Below, one piece after another: positions 38,571-53,800 of a stretch of 64,000 bases of DNA. The stretch covers positions 14,089,112 through 14,153,111 of the forward strand of contig JAEMBT020000009.1 of NCBI GenBank assembly GCA_018873245.2, given 5' to 3'. Under the pieces are notes generated by a model. The model was not told where the DNA came from. It made no database searches and saw only the letters and a program-made list of their open reading frames with translations. Source of the stretch: Archegozetes longisetosus (Eukaryota; Arthropoda; Arachnida; Sarcoptiformes; Trhypochthoniidae). Both the position numbers and the translations under genes were made by a program. Position 1 is the stretch's first letter, and each line of letters opens with the position of its first letter.

Positions 38571-38642
38571 CAGTCTGACCTGATTATAGACAACTTGTTA
38601 TTAGCTGCCTATAACCGACTTGACAACAACGCAGTTAGACTG
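38571..38642. mobile_element. Short inverted-repeat element (family A), in the Shaw 3' region
   Basis: Begins CAGTCTGACCTGATTATAGA and ends GCAGTTAGACTG followed by TA. The ends are an imperfect inverted repeat, as in the clearer copy at 49659-49744. The element finishes 14 bases beyond the Shaw stop codon on the transcript side, so it is probably within the Shaw 3' UTR. Confidence 0.6.
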
Positions 38643-38656
38643 TACTACACTATACA

Positions 38657-41600
38657 CTAAAGACTTGTGATTAATCCAAAGGAAAGCTTTAGACTTAAGA
38701 GTAATAAAAAAGTCAGACCTGGTTTTCGACTCATATCTCCAGAGCAATATGAAATTTTAATGGCATTCATTCTCCTAGTCATAGATGATTGTGGGCAGTG
38801 AGCAACATTACTACCAGTCATGTTCATCGGATCGTTTTGACTTTCTGGCACATTGCAGACCCTTCTTCTCTGTCGTGGCAACTTTTCTCTTGCTTGAGTG
38901 TGAGAGTAAAACATTGTGAAGTTGGATACTATAACTGGCACCGGAAGAGCGATAGTGAGTACACCTGCCAGAGCACAAAGTGCGCCGACTAGCATTCCGG
39001 CATAGGTTCGCGGAACCATGTCACCTAGTTGTGAAGATATTTAAATTAGTTGCTTTATGTTAATTTTGAAGTTGAGAATTTGTGCTTTAGTTAGAAATTA
39101 GACTTAGTAGCATCTGAATTCAGGGCTAGAATTTTGGCTTAATATTAAACATTACTAAATGAACTTGCTCATTTTGACACTTTTCTTAGTAGTTGATGTT
39201 ATGCATTTTTCAATGGCATTTTGAGGAACAAAACTCTAACTTATAAGCACTTATAACATCTTATAATTAATTTAATGTTGAGGAAATAATATTAAAAATA
39301 AAACTGAATGAATACCATATCCAACTGTAGTCATTGTAACAATAGCCCACCACAAGCCCTCTGGAATGCTCTTGAAATCATTTCTTGGATTAGCCTGTAG
39401 TCTTTCAGCATAATAGACCAAACTAGCAAATATGACAATTCCGAGGACGAGAAAGAAGACCAATAAAAATAGTTCTTTAGCACTAGCTTTGAAAGTGTGG
39501 ACTAATATTTTGAGTCCTCTAGAGTGGCGCGTCAATTTAAATAATCTTAATATACGAATTATACTAAAGAAGTCTAGTATATCTGCGTTTTCGATGTCAG
39601 CCGCCAATCGCTGCAGAACCATATCCGAGTAGAAAGACATTGTAGCGATGAAATCTATTACATTTATCATATCGCGAATGAAATCTAGTTTACTTGGAGC
39701 CACCTTTGGGATAGAATAAGATCTTGGATTAGATTCTGTTCTTGTGTATTGAATTTCAATTGTATCTGACTTGAGGCTTTGTCAATTTGATATACTGAGT
39801 AACTTTATACTTGAATTCTTGTTTAATTAGATTTGTAATTCTTGAGATTATACTTGAAATTCTTGCTTCTAATCTAGTTTATTGAGTATAAAAAGTCTAT
39901 AATTTTAAGTTGATTTAATTGAAAAGGAATAAGAATTGTTTAGATAGAAATAGTTGATTTCAAATTCACGAAGGATCCACTAGTTTTAAGCAGAATCTAT
40001 TCGAAAGAACTAGCGATAATTATCTTTCGATAGAGATATCAATTGAAGAAGAGATCGGTCAGAGTTAGTGTCTCATGAGAATTAGTGAGAAATGAGTTTC
40101 AACTAAAGTATTATTACTCTATTACTAAAAGTATTATATATTGTAACCGCAAATATTTCTCCCTATCTTACACAACTTACTCTATTCTATCTTACACAAC
40201 TTGCTCTATTCTATCTTACACAACTTACTCTATTCTATCTAAACTTTAAATCTAATGACCACAACCAGACTTGAGTTGAAAATCGAATTAAGAGCTAACA
40301 TAGATATAGATACAGTTGTTGTTCGTTATAGTGAACTATTTAATACACTAGAAATCTGTTGATTATAACAGAAGTCCACTATTTGGGATATAGTGTGTAG
40401 TCTACAAATCAAATAATCTCACCAAAAGTATTCATTATAACTGGTGATAGTCTGACCAAAAATGTCCATTATAACTGGTGGCTCACTATATCCCACTTGG
40501 TTATAGAGAGAGCCGACTGTAATGAACTTCTCGTGTTAAGAGTTTCTCGCTTTGAAGCTCTTATCCTAAAGTGGTGACCAAATATATATATATATTTTGA
40601 TTCATGGTTCTGAAAGTTTTATTGTTGAGAGAAGAATCAATAAGAAAAGAAAACTATATCATAACCAATCTATTCTGTCACTATCTTTACTATACTTGTT
40701 TTAGAGTATCACTTTAATTTATAGACTTTTTCACTTCAGATACTTATATATTTTCTTCTTTTCGAAGTTATATTCTATTTTTTCATTTTTATCATGCCTC
40801 AGTCTTCACCATAGTCTTCACCATAGTCTTCACCATAGTCTTGACCTCAGTTCTGACTTCAGCCCAGACCTCATTCCAGCCTCAGTCCGGACCTCATTCC
40901 AGCCTCAGTCCAGACCTTAATTCAGACTTCATTCGAAATCTCAGTCTAGGCTAAGACCAGATCTCAGTCCAGGCTAAGTCCAGGTCTCAGTCCAAACGTA
41001 AGTCGAGAAAAAGTGCAGAAAAGTGACAAAAAAGTAAGAAAAACTTACCACAAATCTCATAGCAATCTCAAAAGAGAACCAAGCATTACAAATGCTCTCA
41101 ATATAATAAAAGGCCTCATGAGCATCAGTCTTAAACTTATCAAGAGTCCAAGTGGTGGTATTGAAATGAGTGTGTACTGTTTTGTTTAGTATTACTGGCA
41201 CTCGCATATTTGGATGAGTTTTCAGACAAAATGAAAATATTGACACACATATGAAAAATACTGATATCACAGCCACCACCTATTTTTGAGATAAAACATG
41301 TTTTTGTTATATTTTATTGTTTTTAGTCTCTTTTTGTATTATTTTTATGTCTATTTCCCAAATTAATAAATCTTAATTACTATAAAAACTAATGATATAT
41401 AAATATAAAAGTAAAGAAGCGGATCAACTCATCACATCAAAACTAAAACAATAATCATACTAATCTAAACTATTGATTTATTAAGTTGACTAGTTGACAA
41501 TTTAGATGTAGACATTAGTTATGTTAATTAGATAGGTAGATGTTTAGTAACTAAGTCTTTTAGTACTGTATTTATTTGAATGCTGAGGTTGGGTTAGGTT

Positions 41601-44600
41601 AGGATGGGTTAGGTTGGATCAGGTTGGATCAGGTTAGGTTGGATTAGATAAGATTTAAACAAGTTTCAAACTAATAATAAACAGATAATAATTTGCAAAC
41701 GAATAATAAATAACAAGTATTAAAGAATCGAAGAAAGTAGATCAATCCAGTTAAACAGGTAACTAAACAATGGAAAGCATATCAATTAATACATAGTTGA
41801 TTTATTGCAGTTATAACCTAACCCAAGCTAACCTAATATAATTGAATATACTATACTTATTAGTATTATATCTAATCCTTCTAGCTTCCATTATTGATGG
41901 TTATTAAATTGTTTTGTTAATCAACTAGACAATGTTATTAATTCTCTAATGCATTATCTAAAATTAATACTGTAATATTACTATATAGTCAATCCATTAC
42001 TGCTAATATATATATATATATATATATTATTATTATTATATATAGAGGTTTTATTATTTCGTTCCATACTTGCTTTACATGTGATTCGACTGCTTATCTC
42101 TTTTTAATACTACTTTTAGAATGGGCTTACACGAATGATTTCTAAATTTCGTATAGAGACAATCGTATTGAATATGGCCTTATAAATAGTGTATGGACTA
42201 TGAAGACTAATATGAATACTGTGAACACTACTATCTAGCTTACTATCAAAACCACTATCAGAACCGCTATCAAATGAGAAATAATCTATAATTTAAATGT
42301 TTTTTATTGAACAAACATCACGCAATAATATAACTTTATGTAATGAAAGTCAAGTTTTAGTAGAGCATTAAAAATTTAGATTAAGACTATTTTCTCACTC
42401 AACTATACCACTTATATAATATTCAGGAGCTTTTATGTTGAATAATACATTCTACTTATCAAACAATCGATACTAACACCCAATGTCTGTAACTCGGCAA
42501 TAATTATATGTAAGATGATTATTCTGTAAGCTGAATATTCTGTAAGCTGGATATTCTGTAAGTTAAATATTCTGTAAGCTGAATATTCTGTAAGTTGAAT
42601 ATACTGTTATCTGAATATTCTGTAGGTTTAATTCTGTAAGTTGAATATTCTGTTAGACGAATATTCCGTAATTTCAGTACTAGTTATCAGTTAATGAGCA
42701 TTTGACTAACCAAAAATTGCTGATAAGTTAACGATTGATCTAAATTTATAATAATTTGATGTAATTAGGGTTGAAACATTCATTAGGCTATATAGTGGTT
42801 GCGTAATTCAATTTTGTGTCAATCATTGGCTTTAATCACTCTGCTATTTATCTCTTTAATAGCTTCCAATTTGAAGCTATCATCTGCCTAAGAGTTTTAG
42901 ACTGCTATTACTGACATTCCAACCATTTCACAAATAAATAATCAAAAGTTCAATTGGTTTATTCTACTGAGTACGAACTTAGTTAATTAAAAGTCTACTT
43001 TTGTGTAATAACCACTGGATTTTCTTTTTAAACCATACATCAGATTCTTTTGAGTCTGTCTATAGAAAGTCACGCAAATCATGCATTCACGCAATCACGC
43101 TAGTCACGCAATCACCATCGGTGATTATTTATACGACTAGTGCAAAGTGAGAGCTACTGAGCGCTAAAGTATTGTTGATGATGGTGACAACAATGATTTA
43201 AATTGGTTGAAAGGATACACAGAGTATGACATGGAAACTGAATTAAGTTAACAGATAAATAATGCTTTATAAACATTCCTATAGGGTTTCAATATTGTTA
43301 GACTTGTCAATCCGTTTTAATAAGAATTTGATCAATCCATGAGGAATTTAGACTTGTTTTTTACTTCTAAAATGTGCTTAAAAAGTACTAGAACTGCTTA
43401 ACTATATGCTCAACATAATCAGATATGACTGTATTTTCCAATACTACAAGAATTTCTAACCGGAAAAAAGTATTTCAAAACTTAAGATTCTGTTCAAATA
43501 AGAAGTTTTCAAGTGATCATATTGTTATTGGAAAGAAAATTTATTATCAGAAAATAATATTCTAACTCAAGTGAGGCGTTCTGAATGATTTCTAGCCTTT
43601 TATAAACATCTTAAAGTAGCACTCTCACAATCTATTGTCACAATCATTTCACCTGAGAAGAAAAGTTTCACTTTAGACTCTATTCTACTATAAACACTTA
43701 ATCTTCTGACTAAACATCTACGATTGATGGTAGAACTTTCTTCTCTAACACTTTAATTCAGTCAATTCTAGTCAGTGGATTCTTGTCGATTCTTGTCGAT
43801 TCTTGTCAGTTAATTCTTGTTGAACTATTGCAATTTAGGTTTAGGTGAATTAATTATAGTAAAATTGACATAAAAAGATAGAAAGACTAACAAAAACAAT
43901 AGTTAAATGACAAATTGTGCTAGGAGCTGACAGTGAGCTAATTAACTAAACTATCATGATTTACTTACACTAAGACAATGATATATAGTGATGACCAACT
44001 GAGTCAACTTTTCAATTGAAATTCATTTGTTTCTTTATGTGTTTTATAAGCTTTGATGTGTGTTTCTAAAGAATTAGTTAGCACATATACGACATAGCTG
44101 TCTTTTTCTCTAGTTAGGTGTTCTAAGTTTGTTATTATGATAAATATGAGGTTAATATGACTTTTGATAAGATGGCCAGAAAAGAGAAAATATATTAATA
44201 ATAACAAAAATTGATTAATATATTCATAAATAAGACTATTTTAATAATTCATATTATGCTATAAATGTAGTCAAAATCACATCTAAACTAACACACAAAC
44301 AGGCACGTAAAGAAAATGAAAATAATATAACTTATGTTAATTAAGCTCAACTTAAAGGACATGTTAGTTCTAAATATGTACATTTATAATAGTGACATAA
44401 TCATAATAATAGTTCTAACTAGAATTATTTGATTCTATTCGTTTCAATTTCAGTACGATCTTATTAGTTTTTAAATGTATGATTTCTATAAATCATATAC
44501 TAGTTTACAGTTTGATAAATACTATTCTACAGTTTGATTAATATTATTCTACAGTTTGATTAATATTATCTTACAGTTTGATTAATACCACACCTCTACT

Positions 44601-44881
44601 ACTTACAAAATTGAATATATATCTGACTAATTTAGCAATACATTCTACATCAAAAGTAAACTACCAATCAGTTCAAAAGTGACTACCGATTAAAGCCATA
44701 AAAAATGAAATAGCAATAGATTTTGATTTTGATTACTAATCTTCAAACTGTTTCTTTATATATCAGCTATGATCACTTGGTGTTTTATATTGATATACGT
44801 TTGCAATTGCTGTAATGCATCACTATATATGTGTTATCGTGTATTAGTCTCTAGATAATACTTTTCCTTTTTTCTTTACTC

Positions 44882-44915
<34 letters not shown>

Positions 44916-47831
44916 GACAATTTTGTTATTTCTTTTGTTATTATTTTAGACTTTCATTCTGATAGATTAAGTTTCAATAGGTATCTAAATACTAAAAGTT
45001 CTAAACTATATATACATATATTTCTATCAAATCGAAAAGTGATGTAAGTATTCGAAATATATAACATCTATAATATACGATGAACATTATAAACAGTTTA
45101 TCTAAACAACATATTTAGTCTATAATCAATTAATGTAACATACAGTCAAGTATATCTATATTTGATATTTTGAAGTAATGAAATACACAACTTTTCGATT
45201 TGATAGTTTATCTTGGTTATATATATGTCTTATAGAATGCTGTTCTGATAGGTATTATTTTGTTATTTTTGATCTGTCCATATGAACATGTTCACTAATT
45301 CTATATATTATCAGCACATGTCGTTTGTTCAAAATTTTACTATTCTCTTAGTTTTATTCACTATATAATCTAAAATCTATCTTCAAATTTGCATTTTTAT
45401 TAGTTAGCTATTGATAATTTCAAGAAAAACATTTATAGAAAAAAGTAATATATGCTTAATGTATAATTGTAAATCTATTTGATTGCATTATAAAGCTTTC
45501 AACCATACTTCAGAACTAACATAAGTATAGTTGATAACTCAATAATTCTCCTTAACAACAAGAATTAGCTCGTTGCTATGTCAACCTGTCCGTAATGCAC
45601 ATCTATTTGCCGCCAAATTTGATTTTAGATTTGCTTTCATTACTATAATGAATATTCTATAAGCTTGTTAATATTTGAAGATATTACGGTCTGATGGAGA
45701 GGATGCCACTACAACATACTTCTGGTTGCTGTCAACGATTACAAAGTCGATGAGTGTATAAGAAAAAGTTGACTATATGAAACAATAAAGTATGATACAC
45801 TTTATAGCATAGTAATTACAAGACAGAAACCGTTCAATAATCACCAGTGTGAACTAAGATAACACGACTTTCCTCAGAAAAAAACGCGAATCAAATTATC
45901 GCTTTGGTCTAGATTTCGGATGTCATCCATGCTCTAAAAGAGACACAATCTGTTTGTGATCGATCGAGTTTCACAGTTCAGCAACAAATTATCATTGTTT
46001 ATATGATTCGGTTGAGTATTATAGAATCTTATTTGCAATACTATTCTAATTAGAGATAAGAATATAGTTCTTATTCAATATAATGAATTAGCATATCATG
46101 GAGTGCATCATGGAGTGCATCTGTAATTTTGTTCCAATTACAGATATGATTCTAGTACTGACTCAATAATTTGCATTGGTTCTCAATGAACTTATATTGA
46201 CTACAATCAGTTTTTTTACTTTCATTTATATAAACATTAAATTCAGTTTGAGATTCTGTTTGACATATTCTTTTCATCAGTTTCTGACAGTTCTAGTTAG
46301 GAATTGTTTCCTATTAGGAATTAGGAATCAGAAATTGATTTCTATTAGGAATCAAGAATTGACTTCTATCAGGAATCAAATGATGTAAAGTAAGTGTGAG
46401 TTAGAAACAAAAAAAATATTAGATTTAAAAGAAGTATTTATATGCTTATTTAAATGAAACAAATCTACTTATAAATGGGTTTCATCTATTACTACTCTAA
46501 CTCTACTGAATGTTAATGACTTAACGTCTAGTGTAATTCCTTTTTTAAGTCATATTTGTTTCAATGCATTCTAGTCTAATTTAGTTAGTACTCTTGAATA
46601 AATGTTTTTAAATTAATGCATAACTAAAGATGTATAGAGGAAGATGTACTGAGTAAAAACTACTCTTTTTTGTTTGGCTTAAATGTTATGCATACTTATG
46701 AACTTTGTAATCTTAGGTAGCAACCAGAACTGATGTGTTGTCATGGGACACTTTCTATCAGATTATAATATGTTCAGATATTAAAAACTTTTATAGAATA
46801 TTCAATGTAGTGATTAAAACTTGTTTAGAAACAAAATGATGCGCATCACAGGCAGTTTGACATAATAAAGACTTATTTGTCGTTGCTATCGCGCATTATA
46901 AATATTTCAACTGTACATATGATCTTAATTCCAAGCTTTAGTCTGTAATCCTATTAAATAATCTAAAAATATATCAATCAAATGAAATTAGATCTGAGAA
47001 GTGAGCATAAAAGAAAAAAGGAAAATACTATAGACTTATACTAAATCTGATAGATAGATTTTCTAATATTTGTATAGCTTTATTTAAAGTTAAGTTTAAA
47101 ATAGTATTGATTTCTAAATCTCAATGCACTTAGAGTAATTATTGATTGAATCTAGAATATAGTAAATCCAGGATATAGTGAATTCAGAATATAGTGAATC
47201 CAGAATTTACGGAATCTAGAATTTACGGAATCTAGAATTCATTGAATCTAGAATATACTGAACTTTCCATGTGAGTTGATTTGTAAACAATTTAGACTTA
47301 TTTCAGTCACAGAATAGTATTTGTGAACCAACCAATAAAGATAATTGAATGAAAACTCTCAGCCAGTGTACAAAATTAATGCTTAATTGAGTCTCAAACT
47401 TCTGTTCTAACTTTTATGATCGGTTCAATTATCGTCAATAGATTAATACAAAACGTGAACATTGCTATGGAATGTAAGATTATCGAAATGTCAAAATATC
47501 AGAATATTATCTTAACAATGGATAACTTTCTGTATATTCATTAGTATACTTATTAAAGTGCATTTAAAATTGTAGTGGAATTGAATTATAAAACAATTTT
47601 AGTAGTGCGAAACCAATCTGAACATTAAATTTTTTATTGAATCGTTGTGAGTTCACTGTTAAATTTTTAATTTAAAAATTCAAGTCTCGGAAGATTATTG
47701 ACTTATTCGATGAAGACTTGTAGTCATTTATTATTCAAACAGAATCCTTGAGAACTCATTTTGAAGAAAAGCATTTTGGGAAGATTTCATGTGTAAATCC
47801 CTATACTTGTGCCTAATATGATGTTCATTTG

Positions 47832-47895
<64 letters not shown>

Positions 47896-50800
47896 ATCAC
47901 AATTTCGGCAGAAAGTCTTCATATCTACTAAATTCATAGCCTTATTCCAAAAGTATGAGCAAAATTCAGAGCGACTACTTTCACAAGGTTTAATGTTGCC
48001 CAAGAGATGAACCTTTGATCTATAGAATGAGCATTCTTACAAAGAGAAAATTTACGATACCATCTAACTGTCAATTATATAGCGTGTGGTTTGATAATTA
48101 AAAGTTGATATTCTGGAACATTAGAAATGAAATAAATAGCTGATAGAGCAATAGCTTTAATTTGTCTACTTTTGTATTATATTAAATTACGTTAAGCATA
48201 TCTACAAACTTCTACGTACGTCTATTTAGTATTTGTGTGTTGAGACTATTCTGCATTTGTCTGTTTCTGTATTAAACCGTTTCTGTGTTAAGCCTATTAA
48301 TAAGAATACGACGCATGCGCATAAGTGTAACGATGTTATATCTAATAAATTTAAAACACATAACCAACAAGAAAACTTTCTTTTTATAATTGCTTACTTC
48401 TAATGAAACTTCAAAATAATAGAATCTATCTTTCAAGAGATTTGTCTTTATAAATTAAGTTTTTAATTCAAAAACACGTTCTACTTATTATTATTATTGT
48501 TATTTTGCTAAGTTAAGTTAAGATAATCAATAAGAAATACATTCTCCTCAAAGCTAACAACTACACAAGAATCTAATTAAAAGAGCAATTATTACTTAGA
48601 ATCATACTTATTGAATGCCTAACAGTAAGAAGCAATGATTATATAGTATAACCAAACAAAAACTCAACAATATCTTTGACAAAATCTCGTAACTATATCT
48701 CCATCGACATATATCCATATATATCCACTATACCTCGATCCACATATACCCATATAAACTCACATATATCCACATATACATAACATATATTTTACTTTAT
48801 CAAACATATAACAGCACTTTCCTCCCTACAATTGATCACTATTATCAAACAAACCTTGCCTCTAAGCCATGCGGTTTGGCTTATATTTAGTATTAAGCAT
48901 TTAATGTTTAAGCTTTAGTATTCTCTACTTATTCTCAGTCATAATTGATTGTTGTAAAGTTTGTAGTGTAATATATGTGTTTTTATATCTGTTTTTCAAC
49001 TACTATTATTCGTGTTATGCCTATATGTGATTTCATTTTTTAGTATTTTTCGATTGGCAATTCTGTGCTTTAGTACATGTATTGTACGATAACTAAATTA
49101 TACGTATTTTGAATATTCATAAAAATATACAACACTTGATCGACAATAAACTGATAACCTATAGTATGAATTGAAATCCGCATATTTGACTTAAAAATGA
49201 CTAATATAATTAATAATGCAATTTTATAGATGTTAAATAGAAAAGAATATTATATTAGTTATAGAACGGATATGTTTCAGGTCAATGTAATTTTATATGA
49301 AAAACGTCATGTTGCAATCAATTGATTTTTATGAGAGCATATTTGTAATATGCATATACATGTATATATGTAACATATTTGTTATATACATATATATAAT
49401 TTTAGGTTATATCAGATTTTTCCATTAGTTTTATTTGGATTAATTCCAACAATTTATGTTGAGTGTTAGCTAAATACGAGAAGTATGTAAAGAAAAATGG
49501 AAAATGAAATATGAAATACGGAATATTCTATATTCTAAATTAGAACATTTAACATATAGTGTTTGACTTGAACTCAGTGGAGAAACCAATCGCTAAATTG
49601 ATCTAACGATCGATACTATCTTTATTTAAATTGTTAGTTTTTATTTAATATTTATATACAGTCTGACTTGATTATATGCAACTAATTAAGTTACGTATAA
49701 GCTGCTTTGACTATAGCAGAGTTACCAATAACAGGGTCAGACTGTAACTGAGTTGCCAATAATAGGATAAGACTGTATATCTTAAAATTTATGATGAATA
49801 AATAATTATCAAATTATTAAATGAATAAATAGGATGAAATCTAAAATTTCGCATCATATCTATTGAACTGGTATGAATAAAAAAGAATAAAATTTGACTT
49901 ATCAAAAGATTATTTCAATAGTAATTTAATAGTTGAAGGTTTCAATCTAGAAGTTATGGTCTTCACTCACAGCTCTGAAACACTAGACGTTTAAAAATAC
50001 AGATTATTCTAGCAAAAACAAAAAATTCTATAATTTAAACAAATAGCAATTGTTCATAAATTCAAATAGATTTAATATTTTACTGAGTAAATATTTAGCT
50101 TAATGATGATAATCTTATAATCAATACAAACATCTGTCTTGCCAAGAAATCAATTTGCAAAATATTTACAGAATATTTACAGAATATTTTGTAAAATATT
50201 TACAGAATATTTTGCAAAGTACTTACAGAATACTTTGGTAATAATTAAACTACTATATATCAATCTAATCAAAACAGGAATGTAAGGTATGATAAAATGA
50301 GAATCTAAAATTATATTTGATATATAGTAATAATTTATAAAACAAACTTAATAACTTAGTTACTACATGTAAACCTTATTGATATATTATGATAGAACGA
50401 TTTTAGATTCAACTCACAATACAACTAATCCTTGTATTTTAGTAGAAACATACAATGTTAATATATATGTTACTATATATATATGCCATATATGTATGGT
50501 ATAATTCTCTGCCTACAGCTTTAACAACACATCAGCTGATCATTCTTACAGATGAAACTAGAGACAAACATTTGGCAAGTGATCGGATGAATGTCATACT
50601 ATAAGATAAAGTGTGTAGATTTGTCGGATTATAGAAATCTCGTCATGCACATAACTATCTTTCCTATTCTTGTCGATTAACTTAAATTGTCCTTTCTAAA
50701 TGTCGTATTTATATCAATCATATCGTTTGTATGACTCAAACTCTAAACCATTTAATGGCATAGTGTATTATTAACAGATCGTAATCATTTCTTTCATTTT

Positions 50801-53800
50801 GTTGTTATGTTTCTATCAGAATTGGTGGAATATTTATCAATTCTTTATAAATGTGATGTGAATCTAATGTAAAAGTTATAATAGCTAATCAAAATGAGAT
50901 CTTATTTACAAACTACCTGAACCAACCTGAACTAACCTACCTGAACTAACCTACCCTGAACTAACCTACCCTGAACTAACCTACCCTGAACCAACTTAAA
51001 CCAACCTAACCAAATTTTATTTAACTATTATTCCGAACAGAACAAATATGAGCTATGAAATTGAATTTAATCAATAAAAGCACTACAGAAAGCCAGTAAT
51101 TGAAGAACATGGCAAGTGTTAATATGAATTAGCAACATTATAGTAGAATTTGAAAAGTGTCCCAAAACTGACTGGTGAGTGTTTGACATGTTGACTGCAG
51201 ATATGACACAAAATATTTGAATCAATAAAACTAAAACTGTTGGAAACCTAGTCGACAATGCAGTACTAGACACATTATATTTTGGAAGTAAGCTCTGGTA
51301 TTTCTATTATGTCACTTTACATAAATCTTAGCTATAGTTGAACTTATTTTTTAATATTAAACTAACTTCAAGTTAATCCTCACCAACTATCTAGTAATGA
51401 AATAAGTTTCAAACGTATAATACAATTGAATTGAATGTAGAAGAACTACTTAAAGATTTATTGATTTGGTAATTCGATGATTAGAAATCTCCCTGAAGAA
51501 CAGGCATGAAGTCTAATGATTTGATCGATTTTCGACTTACCGGCGATCGAGTACTAGCATAAAGAAATAGATAACGAAAATAGACAACAATATAGACAAA
51601 AATCTAAGAGATAACATAATGGACTAAATCACTCATTGCTTTATCTGATGCAAACTTGAGTGGTCTAAATATGTTCTACAGAATAACAGAATTTGCTCCA
51701 CAGAATACGTTCTACAGAATAGCAGAATATATTCTACAAAATAGAAGAATATGTTCCACAGAATAGTAGAATATGTTCCACAAGATAACAGAATACGTTA
51801 TACAGAATAAAGAGAATAACCTTCATGATTATGAGACAAATCTCTGAAAGATGTGCTCCACAATCAAGTGCTGGAATATTACACAAAAGTACTACATAGA
51901 ACCATTAAATAAATCAGTTCTCTGAACAAACAATGTTCAGTAGTAGTGTAGTATTTGGTCGTTTTTATATCACATAGAAACTTTAATTTGAAACAGATCA
52001 CACGTGAATCTATTTCTTGCCCAAAATAAGTGCTTTTCAATTACTTTTTCTACTGATTAAATTCTTTTATCTTATTAGAGAAACTTTGAAAATACTTTTG
52101 CGGTCACTGAAAGTCACGAAATTTTGTTGGAAAATAATTACATTTTTGAAGAATTGCAAGAAAAATTTTTAAAAACTAGTCAATTCTATTATCAATTTGT
52201 TCGAAATAAATATATGAACTTCGGCAATAAGAAGCTTAACAAATCGCTAGAAGCAATTTAAGCTCAAATGTATTTAATCTATCTTACAATTTGGTACATC
52301 TTTCAAATATTGAATTTTTATATCTTATTTTCTTCTGAATAATTATTGAATCAAAAACATTTTTATTGTTCAATTCTTGGAATTATTGTTCAATTCTTAC
52401 AATTATTCTCCAAAGTTCCAACCTATATCCTACAGAACTTCTAACCGAATGAATCTCTAGATATAAAGAACTTAAAACCTGAACAAAATCAATAAATAGA
52501 GACACATTTAGGAATGACATGTACTCAAATTATCATCAATTTTAGAGAGTGAGAAAATGAAACTAGTTTTGTAGAAGAATCTATATAATATAAATGTTAG
52601 TTCAATTAAATTACTCATAGATGTTTTCTATCAAGCTGATGATCAAACTTTAGAAATACAGTGTACACTCACTAATTTAATAATTGCTGATAGCAACTAG
52701 AAGTGATATATTCTAATGGCATCCTTTCCATAAGGTCATAATGTTTAAGATATAAGCAAACTTATAGAATATTCAGTACGGTAATCAAAGCAGATATAAC
52801 GTCAAATTTAGTAAAGATTCATGTGGATGATAGAGAAGTTGATATTCTCCTTATTGGTATAGTATATTATTAAGTTTCAAAGTATATTATAGTTTACATA
52901 TATAATAAGATACTGTATCTTAAGATTAGATGATAGATAGCAAAAAATGAATCTATAATATAGAATATCACTAGCAATAGTTCCAAAGAATCACTATAAT
53001 CAAGTTATCACTAGTCATCTGTAAAGTAAGTTTATTTGTTGGTATGGATTAAGTAGTTTGACAGTTGTGAATAATTCTAAATAATAATAACTATATGAAG
53101 TATATCCTATAAGTTAATAATCCGTATTAAATAGGGATAGTACGCATTGTGCTCACTTATATTCATTCATGCTATTAACACATACAATCAATATGCCTTT
53201 CTTATTAATTCTGCTTTTATAAATATACCAGTATCTATTAGATACTTCTTTTATTTTAGTTACTGTTCTAGTTTAGTAAGCTTTTAGCTGTAATATTCAC
53301 TTAGATAGTTACCCAACTTATAGAAATGGCTACAATAGCTTAGAATATAACATAAATCATATAAATATTTAAAGATATATACTTAAGCATTTGATTTTTC
53401 TAAAATAACACAACTAAGATATAAATTTAATTAAGCTAAAATGATAACTTATAAGAAAAGTAAATAGCGAATATACACTATACTCATCTAATACATATTT
53501 AATAAGTTGGTTATTTCAACGCTCAAACTATACTTCGTGTTACTTAATATGAAGGTATAAACAGCTCAAGTTTGTTTAGATTGAGCATGTATGTTTTGCT
53601 GAATAATATATGTTCTATATAGGATTTTATATTGTTTATTAACTACCACTTAAGTCTATCTGATTGTTAGATATTATTTGAGAAAATCTAAATTTAGTCT
53701 AATAGTCAATTTGATGCAATTGACTCTATTTTCAGGTAATTACAACAGTTTTCAGGCAAATCAGGTAAATAAACACTCAGTCTCTAAGGTAAGTGTAAGG

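Larger units (their letters stand above)
35531..38656. other. Intergenic region between the repeat exon and Shaw
   Basis: No exon was recognised. It contains ~27-base TTTCAAAGAATATCACTCAAA-type repeats at 36090-36260, TTCTTATTCTTACAAAAAA repeats at 37205-37285, a pogo-like family B element at 38121-38290 and a family A element at 38571-38642 next to the Shaw stop. A TATA-like TAAATATATATTTGAG on the minus strand near 36050 could belong to the repeat-exon gene. Confidence 0.5.
39704..41048 (-). other. Shaw intron 3
   Basis: 1.3 kb without a recognised exon. It contains three ~25-base CTATCTTACACAACTTACTC repeats (40160-40240), a complete pogo-like family B element (40313-40519) and a CAGTCTTCACCATAGTCTTC / CAGACCTCATTCCAGCCTCA repeat block (40795-40985). 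Confidence 0.7.

Noticed and set aside
47731-48003. Minus-strand Arg-Glu-rich open frame in Shaw intron 2
   Set aside because: CT microsatellite with short AT-rich flanks; nothing recognisable outside the repeat.
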